From assembly GCA_964413275.1 (NCBI GenBank), contig CAYPSO010000001.1, positions 58,965 to 122,964 of the forward strand: a DNA stretch of 64,000 nucleotides. Reading direction: 5' to 3'. Below, in pieces: positions 45,093 through 52,963 of this stretch (positions are counted from its first letter, which is position 1; each line of letters begins with the position of its first letter). Below the pieces are notes generated by a model that searched no databases, was not told where the DNA came from, and saw only the letters and a list, made by a program, of their open reading frames with translations. Position numbers and translations under genes: made by a program. Origin of the DNA: JAABRE01 sp964413275. GTDB lineage: Bacteria > Cyanobacteriota > Cyanobacteriia > Cyanobacteriales > JAABRE01.

Positions 45093-46616
45093 TTGAGTCA
45101 AGAACCATGTCCAGAGAAATTGGAATATATGCAAGCATCGTTCTCAAATAATGATGAGTTACTTGTTGTTAATTGGGAAAAATTAGCTAGTGAATATCTC
45201 AAACAAAATAGATATTTAAAAGTATCTGAACAGTCAAAATATTATTACACAAAATCTCAAGGTTATCCTCAACTACCTGTTAATCTTAAATTACGAGATT
45301 ATCAAACAACGGCAATTTTTAATTGGTTAAATAATCGAGGTAGAGGAACTTTAAAAATGGCCACAGGTAGCGGAAAAACTATTATTGGTTTAGCTATTAC
45401 TACCGAACTTTATCAAAAAATTGGCTTACAAGTTTTATTAATAGTTTGTCCTTTTCGCCATTTAGTTACCCAATGGGCAAGGGAATGTGAAAAATTCAAT
45501 CTTCTACCTATTTTAGCTTTTGAAAGTGTTAAAAATTGGCATAATGAATTATCTACTTCTTTGTATAATATTCGTTGTAATCAACAAAAGTTTTTAACAG
45601 TAATTACTACCAACTCTACTTTAATTAGCGAAACTTTCCAATCTCAATTAACATTTTTTCCAGCGAAAACATTGATTATTGGAGACGAAGCCCATAATTT
45701 AGGAGCACCATGCTTACAAGCAAGTCTTCCTCGTAATATAGGTTTAAGATTAGCTTTATCTGCAACACCAGAAAGATATTTTGATGATGAAGGTACAGAT
45801 AATTTACTAGAATATTTTGGTCAGGTTTTACAACCAGAATTTACTTTAGCTGATGCTATTGATAAGGGAGCATTAGTACATTATTTATATTATCCAATAC
45901 TCATTAATTTAACTCCCGCAGAAAGTATTAGTTATGCTAAGTTAACTAAAAGAATTGGTTGGGCTTTAAATAAGTCAAATAAAATAGAGGATAATGATAA
46001 TTTGTCTTCATTATTAATGAAAAGAGCCCGTTTAATAGGGGCTGCAAATAATAAATTACCAGCCTTGAAAGAGTTAATGCGATCAAGATTAAATACTTCT
46101 CATACTTTGTTTTATTGTGGTGATGGATATGTAGAAAGTTCGGATTCTCAATATAATCGTCAAATAGCCGCAGTTACTCGTATTTTAGGTAAAGAATTAG
46201 GTTATCGAGTTAATAAATATACAGCAGAAACTAGCCTAGTGGAAAGGGAAGAAATTCAAAAACAATTTGAATCGGGAGAATTACAAGGTTTAGTCGCAAT
46301 TCGTTGTCTAGATGAGGGCATAGATATACCAGCAACTAAGAATGCCGTTATTTTAGCAAGCACTGGAAATCCTCGGCAATTTATTCAGCGTCGGGGGAGA
46401 ATATTACGTCCCCATCCTGATAAAAATAGAGCTACTTTATTTGATATGATTATCATGCCTCCAGAATTAGATCGAGAGGCTTGGCAAGTAGAAAGAAATT
46501 TATTAAAAAGAGAATTAAAAAGATTTGTCGAGTTTGCAGATTTAGCCGATAATTCTGGAGAAGCAAGACTAAAATTATTAAATCTTCAGGAACAATATAG
46601 TTTATTAGATATTTAA
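45093..46616 (+). CDS. Superfamily 2 DEAD/DEAH helicase, restriction-type
   Basis: 507 residues from a TTG at 45093; the first ATG in frame is 45129. Motif I is MATGSGKTI, motif II DEAHN, motif III LSATPER, and motif VI FIQRRGRILRP. RDYQTTAIFNWLNNRGRG forms the Q-like motif and CPFRHLVTQWA motif Ia. The architecture is close to XPB/UvrB-like helicases of restriction systems and to the helicase family reported next to dnd phosphorothioation genes. No dnd, methyltransferase or nuclease gene lies nearby, so either it works alone or with the convergent 133-residue protein. The assignment to dnd-type restriction is inference. Confidence 0.85.
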   Translation: MSQEPCPEKLEYMQASFSNNDELLVVNWEKLASEYLKQNRYLKVSEQSKYYYTKSQGYPQLPVNLKLRDYQTTAIFNWLNNRGRGTLKMATGSGKTIIGLAITTELYQKIGLQVLLIVCPFRHLVTQWARECEKFNLLPILAFESVKNWHNELSTSLYNIRCNQQKFLTVITTNSTLISETFQSQLTFFPAKTLIIGDEAHNLGAPCLQASLPRNIGLRLALSATPERYFDDEGTDNLLEYFGQVLQPEFTLADAIDKGALVHYLYYPILINLTPAESISYAKLTKRIGWALNKSNKIEDNDNLSSLLMKRARLIGAANNKLPALKELMRSRLNTSHTLFYCGDGYVESSDSQYNRQIAAVTRILGKELGYRVNKYTAETSLVEREEIQKQFESGELQGLVAIRCLDEGIDIPATKNAVILASTGNPRQFIQRRGRILRPHPDKNRATLFDMIIMPPELDREAWQVERNLLKRELKRFVEFADLADNSGEARLKLLNLQEQYSLLDI

Positions 46617-46617
46617 C

Positions 46618-46665
46618 TTTTAGCAGTTAGCTGTTAGCAAATAATGAATAACTAATGATAAATGG
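46618..46665. repeat. TTAGCNN tract
   Basis: TTTTAGCAGTTAGCTGTTAGC followed by AATAATGAATAACTAATGA separates the helicase from the convergent small gene, with the same make-up as 3257-3320. Confidence 0.55.
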
Positions 46666-46672
46666 CGGATGG

Positions 46673-47074
46673 CTATTGATGTGCTAATTTGTACAAATCA
46701 GCTAAAGTTTCTAAAGTGGCAGTAGAGGTATTTTTTTGTTCAATAGCTCTTTTTAAAGAGTCATAAAAATTATTATTAACAACTTGAATACCTTGGCTAA
46801 TTTTAAAAGGAGGTTGAGGTAAAACTTTTTCTCCCTGCTTATATTTACTATAATTGCTTAAAAACCATTCAATTAAATCAAGTTTTTCACCTTTTATAGA
46901 GCTACCTCTATATTTTATATCTTCGATATTGTCTTGATTGGTTTTGGCAAGTTTATAGCGTGTTTTATAAGTTACACCACGATATGTTCTAACTACTTCA
47001 TATTCCTCCATTTCTATTTCTGGTAATTGTCTATCGTAAGATGGCTCACGGTAACTAAAGTTATTATTTTTCAT
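46673..47074 (-). CDS. Hypothetical protein convergent with the helicase
   Basis: 133 residues. No family recognised. The N-terminal half is polar with a YEVVRTYRGVTYKTRYKL beta-strand segment; the C-terminal half is helical (FYDSLKRAIEQ, ATLETLADLYKLAHQ). The segment RYKLAKTN and KGEKLDLIEWFLSNYSKY suggest a soluble protein. It ends 57 bases from the helicase stop on the opposite strand. Codon use is like its neighbours. Confidence 0.6.
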   Translation of the reverse strand: MKNNNFSYREPSYDRQLPEIEMEEYEVVRTYRGVTYKTRYKLAKTNQDNIEDIKYRGSSIKGEKLDLIEWFLSNYSKYKQGEKVLPQPPFKISQGIQVVNNNFYDSLKRAIEQKNTSTATLETLADLYKLAHQ

Positions 47075-47681
47075 TTACTGCACCTCAATAAGTAATAATT
47101 AATTATTTCTAGAAATATATAAACTTCTCTATATCTTTATATATATCAAAAATAACTTGATTTTGTCATAAGCTATTTAGCGTAAAAATCAACTTATTGA
47201 TTGCGTTATTATGCTTGTTTTAAAATAACAATCTAATACTTGTTAATCAAGTTTTAATGTATTGAATAGGTGAAAACACCAGAAATTATAATTTATATAT
47301 TTATAATTTAATATTTAGTTATAGAAATGTTTTGTAATAATATACTTTTTAAAAGTATATCAAAAATACATTATTTTATCTTCAGTAATTTATCTCAAAA
47401 TTAATTTATTGATTCAGCAACTTTGCTTATTTTCTAACGATATAAGCTGTAAGCTAACTTAACCTGAGTTCGATCTAAAAAAATTATTGGTTTTGATGAG
47501 GCCGTTCACCTGTACAGTAGTCAGTAGTCAGGTTAACAAAAATAACTTTTGTGTTTCGTCAAACTCAGATTATTTTTAAGCTGTTTGTTTCCCTAATCCC
47601 TAACAAACTGTCTCAACCGAAATTAATCTGTTTTTCAGTAACTTTATTAAATCAATTGTGTTGAACTCAAGTTAAATAACT
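47075..47681. other. 600-base AT-rich intergenic region
   Basis: No gene is supported. It holds direct near-repeats ACTTTTTAAAAGTATATC-like, a GTAGTCAGTAGTCAGG tract (47517-47532, same kind as after miaA) and GTTTCGTCAAACTCAGATTA (47551-47570), which recurs almost exactly at 58343-58361. The pair of TTCG-ACTCAG sequences suggests a dispersed short repeat. Confidence 0.5.
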
Positions 47682-49484
47682 TTAAACTGAGGATAAATTG
47701 GACATAACTTCATTAAGAAAATTACCAGAAGTTGAACCTGAATAAACTAACCCTTTTTTGGCATCAATAGTGATTATTGAACCTTCCCTAATAACCTCAG
47801 TAGCCTTTTTAAAACCAACAATTACAGGTTTAGCTAATCTTAAACCTAAAGAAGCGGCATGGTTCGTAACTCCGGGGGTTTCTGTAATAATTCCTCCTGC
47901 TTGACGAATTAAATCAATAAAACTAGAATCAGTGGAATTAGTAATTAATATTTCTCCGGCGTTAAAATCATTTATATCCTGAGCATTACGAACAATTCTT
48001 GCTCTTCCTGTAATTGCTTCTTGCCCAATACCAACACCTTGACCTAACATAGCCGTAACTAATTCTACTTTAATCAAATCCGTAGAACCTGCAACACCTT
48101 GCAAAGTTCCCGCCGTCATCACAACTAAATCACCATCGGATAGTAAACCATTTTCCTGAGCAATATTAATAGCAGCTTTTACTGTTTGACTAGGGGTAGG
48201 TAAGTCTAAAACGAGTAAAGGTTGGGCGCCCCAAACTAATTGTAATTGTCTAGCTACATTGACATGGGGAGTTATGGCTAAAATCGGTTTTTTAGGGCGA
48301 AATTTAGATACATTACGTGCCGTTGCTCCAGTTTTAGTTAAAGTCATAATCGCTGCCGCATCCAATTGTTCGGCAATTTGAGCTACTGCCCTGGAGATAG
48401 CATTAGGTATAGAATGCTTATTATTAAGATCGGGTTGAAAAGTAAAACCTTGATGTTCTTGTTCAATGCGATGGGCAATGGTTGCCATAGTTTGTACAGC
48501 TTCCACCGGATAATTCCCTACTGCTGTTTCATTAGATAACATCACAGCATCCGTACCATCTAAGATGGCGTTGGCTACATCAGAAACTTCCGCACGAGTT
48601 GCTCTGGGGCTATTAACCATACTGTCTAACATTTGAGTAGCAGTAATAATCGGAATACCTAGTCGATTAGCAGTAGCAATTAATCGTTTTTGTAAAATTG
48701 GTACATCTTCGGCGGGTAATTCTACTCCTAAATCACCCCTAGCTACCATAACACCATTACAAAGGGAAAGAATAGCCTCCATTTGTTCAATTGCTTCGTG
48801 TTTTTCAATTTTGGCGATTACGGGGACAGATTTGCCGGCATTGGCAATTAAATCCTTAATTTCTAATACATCTTGAGGATTACGGACAAAACTTAAAGCT
48901 ACCCAATCTACACCTTGATCTAAACCAAACAAAAGATCGATTTTATCTTTTTCTGTTAGTGCTTTAATGGAAAGATATATTCCGGGGAAATTAACACCTT
49001 TATTGTTGGAAAGAACACCACCCACTACTACTCGACAATGAAGATTTTGATGAGCGGGATCGACTTTTTCGACCCACATTTCCACTTTGCCATCATCAAG
49101 CAGAATTTTTGAGCCTTTGGGTACTTCTTCGACTAACTTATCATAACTGATATAGCTAATATCTTGATTACATTCAACTTTACGACTGGTAAGAATAAAA
49201 GGATCGTCTTTTTTCAAGGTAATTGGCCCGTTAATAAACTTTCCCAAACGAATTTTGGGGCCTTGTAAATCTTGAAGAATAGCTACTGGTTGATTAAGTT
49301 CAAAGGCTGTTTGACGAATGAGACGAATACTGTGTTGATGATCTTCATGGCTTCCATGGGAAAAGTTTAAGCGCAGAGTGGTTGCCCCCGCTTGAATAAT
49401 CTGACGTAAAATATCAGGTTTAATGGTAGCTGGACCAATAGTAGCAACAATTTTAGTTCGACTTAGTAATTTTGGGGAAGGCAT
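47682..49484 (-). CDS. pyk: Pyruvate kinase with C-terminal PEP-utilising domain
   Basis: 600 residues. It makes pyruvate and ATP from phosphoenolpyruvate and ADP. Residues 1-475 are the classical enzyme: KIVATIGPAT, LRLNFSHGSHEDH, ILQDLQGPKIRLG, VIAKIEKHEAIEQMEAIL, GVMVARGDLGVELP, and PIITATQMLDSM. The last ~115 residues are a PEP-utilisers mobile domain (GQEAITGRARIV, ILITNSTDSSF, GIITETPGVTNHAASLGLRL) as in many bacterial and cyanobacterial Pyk-2 forms. In this domain the usual catalytic histidine site reads TNHAA, so it is intact in sequence. Confidence 0.96.
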   Translation of the reverse strand: MPSPKLLSRTKIVATIGPATIKPDILRQIIQAGATTLRLNFSHGSHEDHQHSIRLIRQTAFELNQPVAILQDLQGPKIRLGKFINGPITLKKDDPFILTSRKVECNQDISYISYDKLVEEVPKGSKILLDDGKVEMWVEKVDPAHQNLHCRVVVGGVLSNNKGVNFPGIYLSIKALTEKDKIDLLFGLDQGVDWVALSFVRNPQDVLEIKDLIANAGKSVPVIAKIEKHEAIEQMEAILSLCNGVMVARGDLGVELPAEDVPILQKRLIATANRLGIPIITATQMLDSMVNSPRATRAEVSDVANAILDGTDAVMLSNETAVGNYPVEAVQTMATIAHRIEQEHQGFTFQPDLNNKHSIPNAISRAVAQIAEQLDAAAIMTLTKTGATARNVSKFRPKKPILAITPHVNVARQLQLVWGAQPLLVLDLPTPSQTVKAAINIAQENGLLSDGDLVVMTAGTLQGVAGSTDLIKVELVTAMLGQGVGIGQEAITGRARIVRNAQDINDFNAGEILITNSTDSSFIDLIRQAGGIITETPGVTNHAASLGLRLAKPVIVGFKKATEVIREGSIITIDAKKGLVYSGSTSGNFLNEVMSNLSSV

Positions 49485-49628
49485 ATTTAGTAGGAAATAT
49501 AGCAGGGGATAATTATACCGCAGTTTTGAGCAAAATTTAGTTTATTCCTAATTATTTAAGTTTGTTGCAAATGAACCCCTTTTACCGCTATCATTGTCAA
49601 TTAATTAGGTTTCTTGAGAGGAATATCT

Positions 49629-50129
49629 ATGCCTCACCATACAACAAATTCCCTAAAAGCGGAATTAAATTCAAGGGGTTCTCGAATGACACCTCAACGG
49701 GAAAAGATTCTTCATGTCTTTCAAAATTTGCCCAGAGGAAATCATTTAAGTGCTGAAGAATTATTTAATTTATTAACTAACCGAGGAGAAGTAATTAGTT
49801 TATCTACGATTTATCGTAGTGTTAAGCTAATGTCTAGGATGGGCATTTTACGAGAGTTAGAGTTAGCGGAAGGACATAAACATTATGAGTTAAATCATCC
49901 TTACCCTAATCATCATCATCACATGGTTTGTATTCAGTGTAATAAGACTTTGGAATTTAAAAATGACTCCATTTTGAAACACAGTCTCAAACAGGTGGAA
50001 AAAGAAGGCTATCAACTGATTGATTGTCAATTAACAGTTATGGCTATTTGTCCTGAAGCTTTGCGTATGGGTTGGCCTTCTGCTTTACCCACTCATTGGT
50101 CTTGTTCTCGCTCTATTTCTGAAGGATAA
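49629..50129 (+). CDS. fur: Ferric uptake regulator, FurA type
   Basis: 166 residues from the ATG at 49629, with GAGAGG seven bases upstream; the open frame runs five codons further to a TTG. It is a dimeric metal-dependent repressor of iron genes. The winged-helix part is SRMTPQREKILHVFQNLPRGNHLSAEELF and SLSTIYRSVKLM. Metal sites are the HYELNHPYPNHHHHMVC segment and the CIQC pair. The closing CQLTVMAICPEALRMGWP is characteristic of cyanobacterial FurA and sets it apart from PerR and Zur paralogues. Confidence 0.93.
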   Translation: MPHHTTNSLKAELNSRGSRMTPQREKILHVFQNLPRGNHLSAEELFNLLTNRGEVISLSTIYRSVKLMSRMGILRELELAEGHKHYELNHPYPNHHHHMVCIQCNKTLEFKNDSILKHSLKQVEKEGYQLIDCQLTVMAICPEALRMGWPSALPTHWSCSRSISEG

Positions 50130-50299
50130 ATTATTTTGTTAACATGAGTTTGAAAAAAAATTTAATAATTATTTTTTAGAAGTTTAGAATTTAGGAGTAT
50201 GTAGTTAATGATGAATAGTGAATAGTTATTATTCATCATTAATTATTTATTCTTCTATCATTTTACAATTCAATACATTTTTGAGATCGAATTTACCTT

Positions 50300-51130
50300 A
50301 TGTTAACTCAGTGGGAATGTTTTTTGAGAAATCTTGGAACTTGGGAAGGTTTATTTACTAATTTTTCTCAAGAAGGTGAAGAATTACAAAATATACCAAG
50401 TAATTTAGTTTTAGAAGGATTCGATAATAATCAAAAAGCTATTTTAACTCTGCGCCGTTTTCCTGAGAATGAACCGGAAAATAAGTTAGTTTTAGAATTT
50501 ACTTCTTTAAACAAGAGTATTTTATTTTTTGAAACTGGGGCATTTTCCCAAGGTTCGATGTATTATTCTCCTTTTTCCCAATTTGGTGCGGAATTTGGTT
50601 TAGTTTTTCCAGATCGTCGTTTGAGATTAGTACAAATGTATAACCGAGAATCTGAGTTAGAAAATATTACTTTAATCAGAGAAAAAGCTCCCCATAGTCA
50701 AACACCAGAAAGGCCAGCTTTAACTGTAGAGCAATTATTAGGAGAATGGCAAGGATACGCAATTACACTTTATCCCGATTTAAGAAAGCCTGATATTTAT
50801 CAAACGAATTTAAAAATTAATCGCCAAAATAATAATTACCTAGTACAAACATTATCTTTTGGTAAGGAAGGAAAAGAACACAGTATTAGTTCAACAGCCA
50901 GAATAGATGGTAATGTTCTTAGGTTTGAAGATAACCCTTTATCTGTACAAATTTTGATGTTACCTGATGGTGCGTCTTGTAATTGTCCTAAAAAGATTAA
51001 ACCTCAAATACCTTTTGTTTTAGAATTGGGTCGATTAATTACCCCTAATCAACGTCAAAGAATCATTAGAAGTTATTCAGAAAAAGGGGAATGGATAAGC
51101 TTAACTCTGGTTACAGAAGAAAAAATCTAA
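50300..51130 (+). CDS. DUF3598 family protein
   Basis: 276 residues with no signal peptide. The text QWECFLRNLGTWEGLFTNFS at the N-terminus, then a beta-rich middle (ENKLVLEFTSLNKSILFFETGAFSQGS) and the second motif LLGEWQGYAITLYPDLR are typical for DUF3598, a cyanobacterial and plastid family with a lipocalin-like beta-barrel fold. Function is not established; ligand binding is a possibility. It follows fur by 170 bases but is probably on its own. Confidence 0.85.
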   Translation: MLTQWECFLRNLGTWEGLFTNFSQEGEELQNIPSNLVLEGFDNNQKAILTLRRFPENEPENKLVLEFTSLNKSILFFETGAFSQGSMYYSPFSQFGAEFGLVFPDRRLRLVQMYNRESELENITLIREKAPHSQTPERPALTVEQLLGEWQGYAITLYPDLRKPDIYQTNLKINRQNNNYLVQTLSFGKEGKEHSISSTARIDGNVLRFEDNPLSVQILMLPDGASCNCPKKIKPQIPFVLELGRLITPNQRQRIIRSYSEKGEWISLTLVTEEKI

Positions 51131-51139
51131 TGAATTAGT

Positions 51140-51272
51140 AGTTGAGAGAGTAGTCAGTAGTTAGTAGTCAAGAGGAGGCAGGAGGAAGAAAGTAATAAAA
51201 AGCTAAACGCTAACAGCTAACAGCTAACAGCTAACTGCTAACTGCTAACAGCTAACAGCTAATTGCTAATCG
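51140..51272. repeat. Long TTAGCNN/GCTAACA heptad tract
   Basis: After a GTAGTCAGTAGTTAG run comes the densest heptad array of the window: about ten units of GCTAACA and GCTAACT (51203-51268). It lies between the convergent DUF3598 and cytochrome genes. Units are too short and unspaced for a CRISPR array. Confidence 0.75.
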
Positions 51273-51647
51273 CTATAGTTGTTCTAAATAGCTTAATAAA
51301 TCTGCCATTTCCTGATAAGTAGGTTGAAACTTAGGCATAGGAGGGGTTTTGCCACTTATTACCTGTTTAATCAAATTGTATTTAGATTTATATTTAGCAA
51401 TATGGGTTAAACTTGGCCCTACATTTCCCTTACCTTCTATGCCGTGACATCCAGCGCAGTTTATTTGAAAAATAGCATTACCTTGATTAATATTACCTGA
51501 ATGGGATAAAACTTCATGAATATATGGATCTGACATTCGATAATAAGAAATTCCGTAAACAATTATAAAAATACTAAGAATTATCGCCATGATAATTATG
51601 ACGATTTGACGGGTTAAATTTTTAGGAATGATTAACTGGTTATCCAC
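51273..51647 (-). CDS. cytM: Membrane-anchored cytochrome c (CytM type)
   Basis: 124 residues starting at a GTG. One membrane span (about 13-35) anchors a small class I cytochrome domain with the haem site CAGCH, the proline region VGPSLTHIAK and the axial methionine in PPMPKFQPTYQEMADLL. The domain ending SGKTPPMPKF...LLSYLEQL closely follows cyanobacterial CytM, an anchored cytochrome that tunes respiration versus photosynthesis. It is divergent from petG with a 156-base gap. The name is by recollection of the family, so moderately sure. Confidence 0.8.
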   Translation of the reverse strand: MDNQLIIPKNLTRQIVIIIMAIILSIFIIVYGISYYRMSDPYIHEVLSHSGNINQGNAIFQINCAGCHGIEGKGNVGPSLTHIAKYKSKYNLIKQVISGKTPPMPKFQPTYQEMADLLSYLEQL

Positions 51648-51746
51648 TGTATCCGCATTTGTTTTTTCCTTACTTAATATATTGCAATATTTCTTTACCC
51701 AAATGCTACCTAAAAAAGAGAAGTCGCGATCGCAATCTCAGAATGT

Positions 51747-51752
51747 TATAAT
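51747..51752 (+). promoter_or_regulatory. Candidate -10 box for petG
   Basis: A perfect TATAAT stands 51 bases before the petG start in the cytM-petG divergent gap. No good -35 box is seen at the proper spacing. Confidence 0.45.
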
Positions 51753-51803
51753 TCTCGACTAAGTTCTATTCTGGCTAATCTTAATTACTGAAGGAGTTAT
51801 CTT

Positions 51804-51914
51804 GTGATTGAACCCTTACTCTTGGGAATTGTTCTTGGTTTAATTTTTGTTACATTGGCTGGTTTGTTTGTTGCAGCTTATCTGCAATATAGAAGAGGAA
51901 ATCAGTTAGGTTAA
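51804..51914 (+). CDS. petG: Cytochrome b6f complex subunit PetG
   Basis: 36 residues from a GTG with AAGGAG seven bases upstream. The peptide (IEPLLLGIVLGLIFVTLAGL then FVAAYLQYRRGNQLG) is PetG, the small single-span subunit that holds the b6f dimer together. Length is one residue short of most homologues. This gene is short and easily missed. Confidence 0.96.
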   Translation: MIEPLLLGIVLGLIFVTLAGLFVAAYLQYRRGNQLG

Positions 51915-52093
51915 GCCTTAATTTAAAAAGTCTGGTAGGGATAATTTTATAAAATTATCCCTATTCATTAATAGAAGTCAAAAAATATTCCAAGTAAAAA
52001 CTGATTCTCTGGTGTGCTAAGTAATCGGGCATAAATAAATGATGTATGAAAAAGAAAAAGTAATTAATTGTTAATATTTAACTATTAATTATT

Positions 52094-52585
52094 ATGACTA
52101 AACAAATAATACTAAATAAATTAATTGTCCAGTCAATTACCAAGGAAAATTTCAAACTCTATGGCCAGCTAATTTTACCAAATTCCGACCATAAAATTTT
52201 TGATAATAATGATGCTCAATTAAACTTAAATAATGGTATTCCTCGATTTTATATTATGCGTTTACAACAACGAGGACGTAAATTTAGTCGGATTACTAGA
52301 CATCATCAATGTACTCAGTGTTTAGGTGCATTAGATGGTAAAAATTGGTTAATGGCAGTTGCTCCACCTTCTTTAAGTGAGCGACCAAAACTGACAGAAA
52401 TTGCTGCTTTTTCTATACCCGGTAATTGTTTTATCAAATTAGAGATTGGCACTTGGCACGCAGGCCCTTATTTTGATTATGATTTTGTAGATTTTTATAA
52501 TTTAGAATTAAGTAATACTAATATTATAGACCATTTTACTTATGATTTTTTGACTAATGAAAACACAGAATTTGAGATAATTTAA
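52094..52585 (+). CDS. Ureidoglycolate lyase-like (AllA-type cupin) protein
   Basis: 163 residues. The order of segments, KLIVQSITKENFKLYGQLI at the start, then RFYIMRLQQRGRKFSRITRHHQCTQCLGALDGKNW, and LEIGTWHAGPYFD, fits the AllA family of cupin-fold ureidoglycolate lyases, with the histidines of RHHQ and TWHAGP as metal or active-site positions. No other allantoin degradation gene is in view, so its true substrate may differ. A terminator-like hairpin follows after the assembly gap. Confidence 0.75.
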   Translation: MTKQIILNKLIVQSITKENFKLYGQLILPNSDHKIFDNNDAQLNLNNGIPRFYIMRLQQRGRKFSRITRHHQCTQCLGALDGKNWLMAVAPPSLSERPKLTEIAAFSIPGNCFIKLEIGTWHAGPYFDYDFVDFYNLELSNTNIIDHFTYDFLTNENTEFEII

Positions 52586-52600
52586 TTATTATAAAAAAAA

Positions 52601-52810
52601 CATTAATTGAATATTAATCATCAAAAAATGCTTGACTCAGATTATATAAAGAATCNNNNNNNNNNNNNNNNNNNNNNNNNNNNNNNNNNNNNNNNNNNNN
52701 NNNNNNNNNNNNNNNNNNNNNNNNNNNNNNNNNNNNNNNNNNNNNNNNNNNNNNNCATTAATTGAATATTAATCATCAAAAAATGCTTGACTCAGATTAT
52801 ATAAAGAATC
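52601..52810. other. Assembly gap (100 N) between identical 55-base flanks
   Basis: Bases 52601-52655 are identical to 52756-52810, and the gap has exactly 100 N (52656-52755). This is the usual mark of two contigs that overlap by one k-mer but were scaffolded instead of merged. The most likely true sequence has a single copy and no gap. Confidence 0.9.
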
Positions 52811-52816
52811 AAGCAT
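52783..52816 (+). terminator. Terminator hairpin after the AllA-like gene
   Basis: ATGCTTGA (52783-52790) pairs with TCAAGCAT (52809-52816), preceded by a run of A and followed by TTCTTAATATATTT. The left arm is also present before the gap (52628-52635), which supports that the gap splits one hairpin. It may serve the upstream gene. Confidence 0.55.
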
Positions 52817-52867
52817 TTCTTAATATATTTACTTAGGTAATTTCTCGAAATAAATACCCCAGCAGAC

Positions 52868-52916
52868 TCCAGTAACGGTGCGTTACGCCGGGGCTAACGA
52901 CACCCTACCGTTATGA
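52868..52916. repeat. GGTGCGTTACG palindromic repeat
   Basis: AACGGTGCGTTACGCC and GGCTAACGACACCCTACCGTT form an imperfect inverted repeat of the same family as the GTGCGTTA motifs in 42209-42560. It lies in the gap before crhR. Confidence 0.6.
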
Positions 52917-52963
52917 AATCTGGTAAAACCTTTTGGTGGAAATCACCTTAAATGATTGCAATT

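Noticed and set aside
49562..49756. Plus-strand frame of 64 codons overlapping the start of fur
   Set aside because: It overlaps the fur N-terminus in another frame and has no features of a protein.
51203..51268. Short repeats resembling a CRISPR array
   Set aside because: The units are seven bases long, directly adjacent, without unique spacers. They are heptad repeats.
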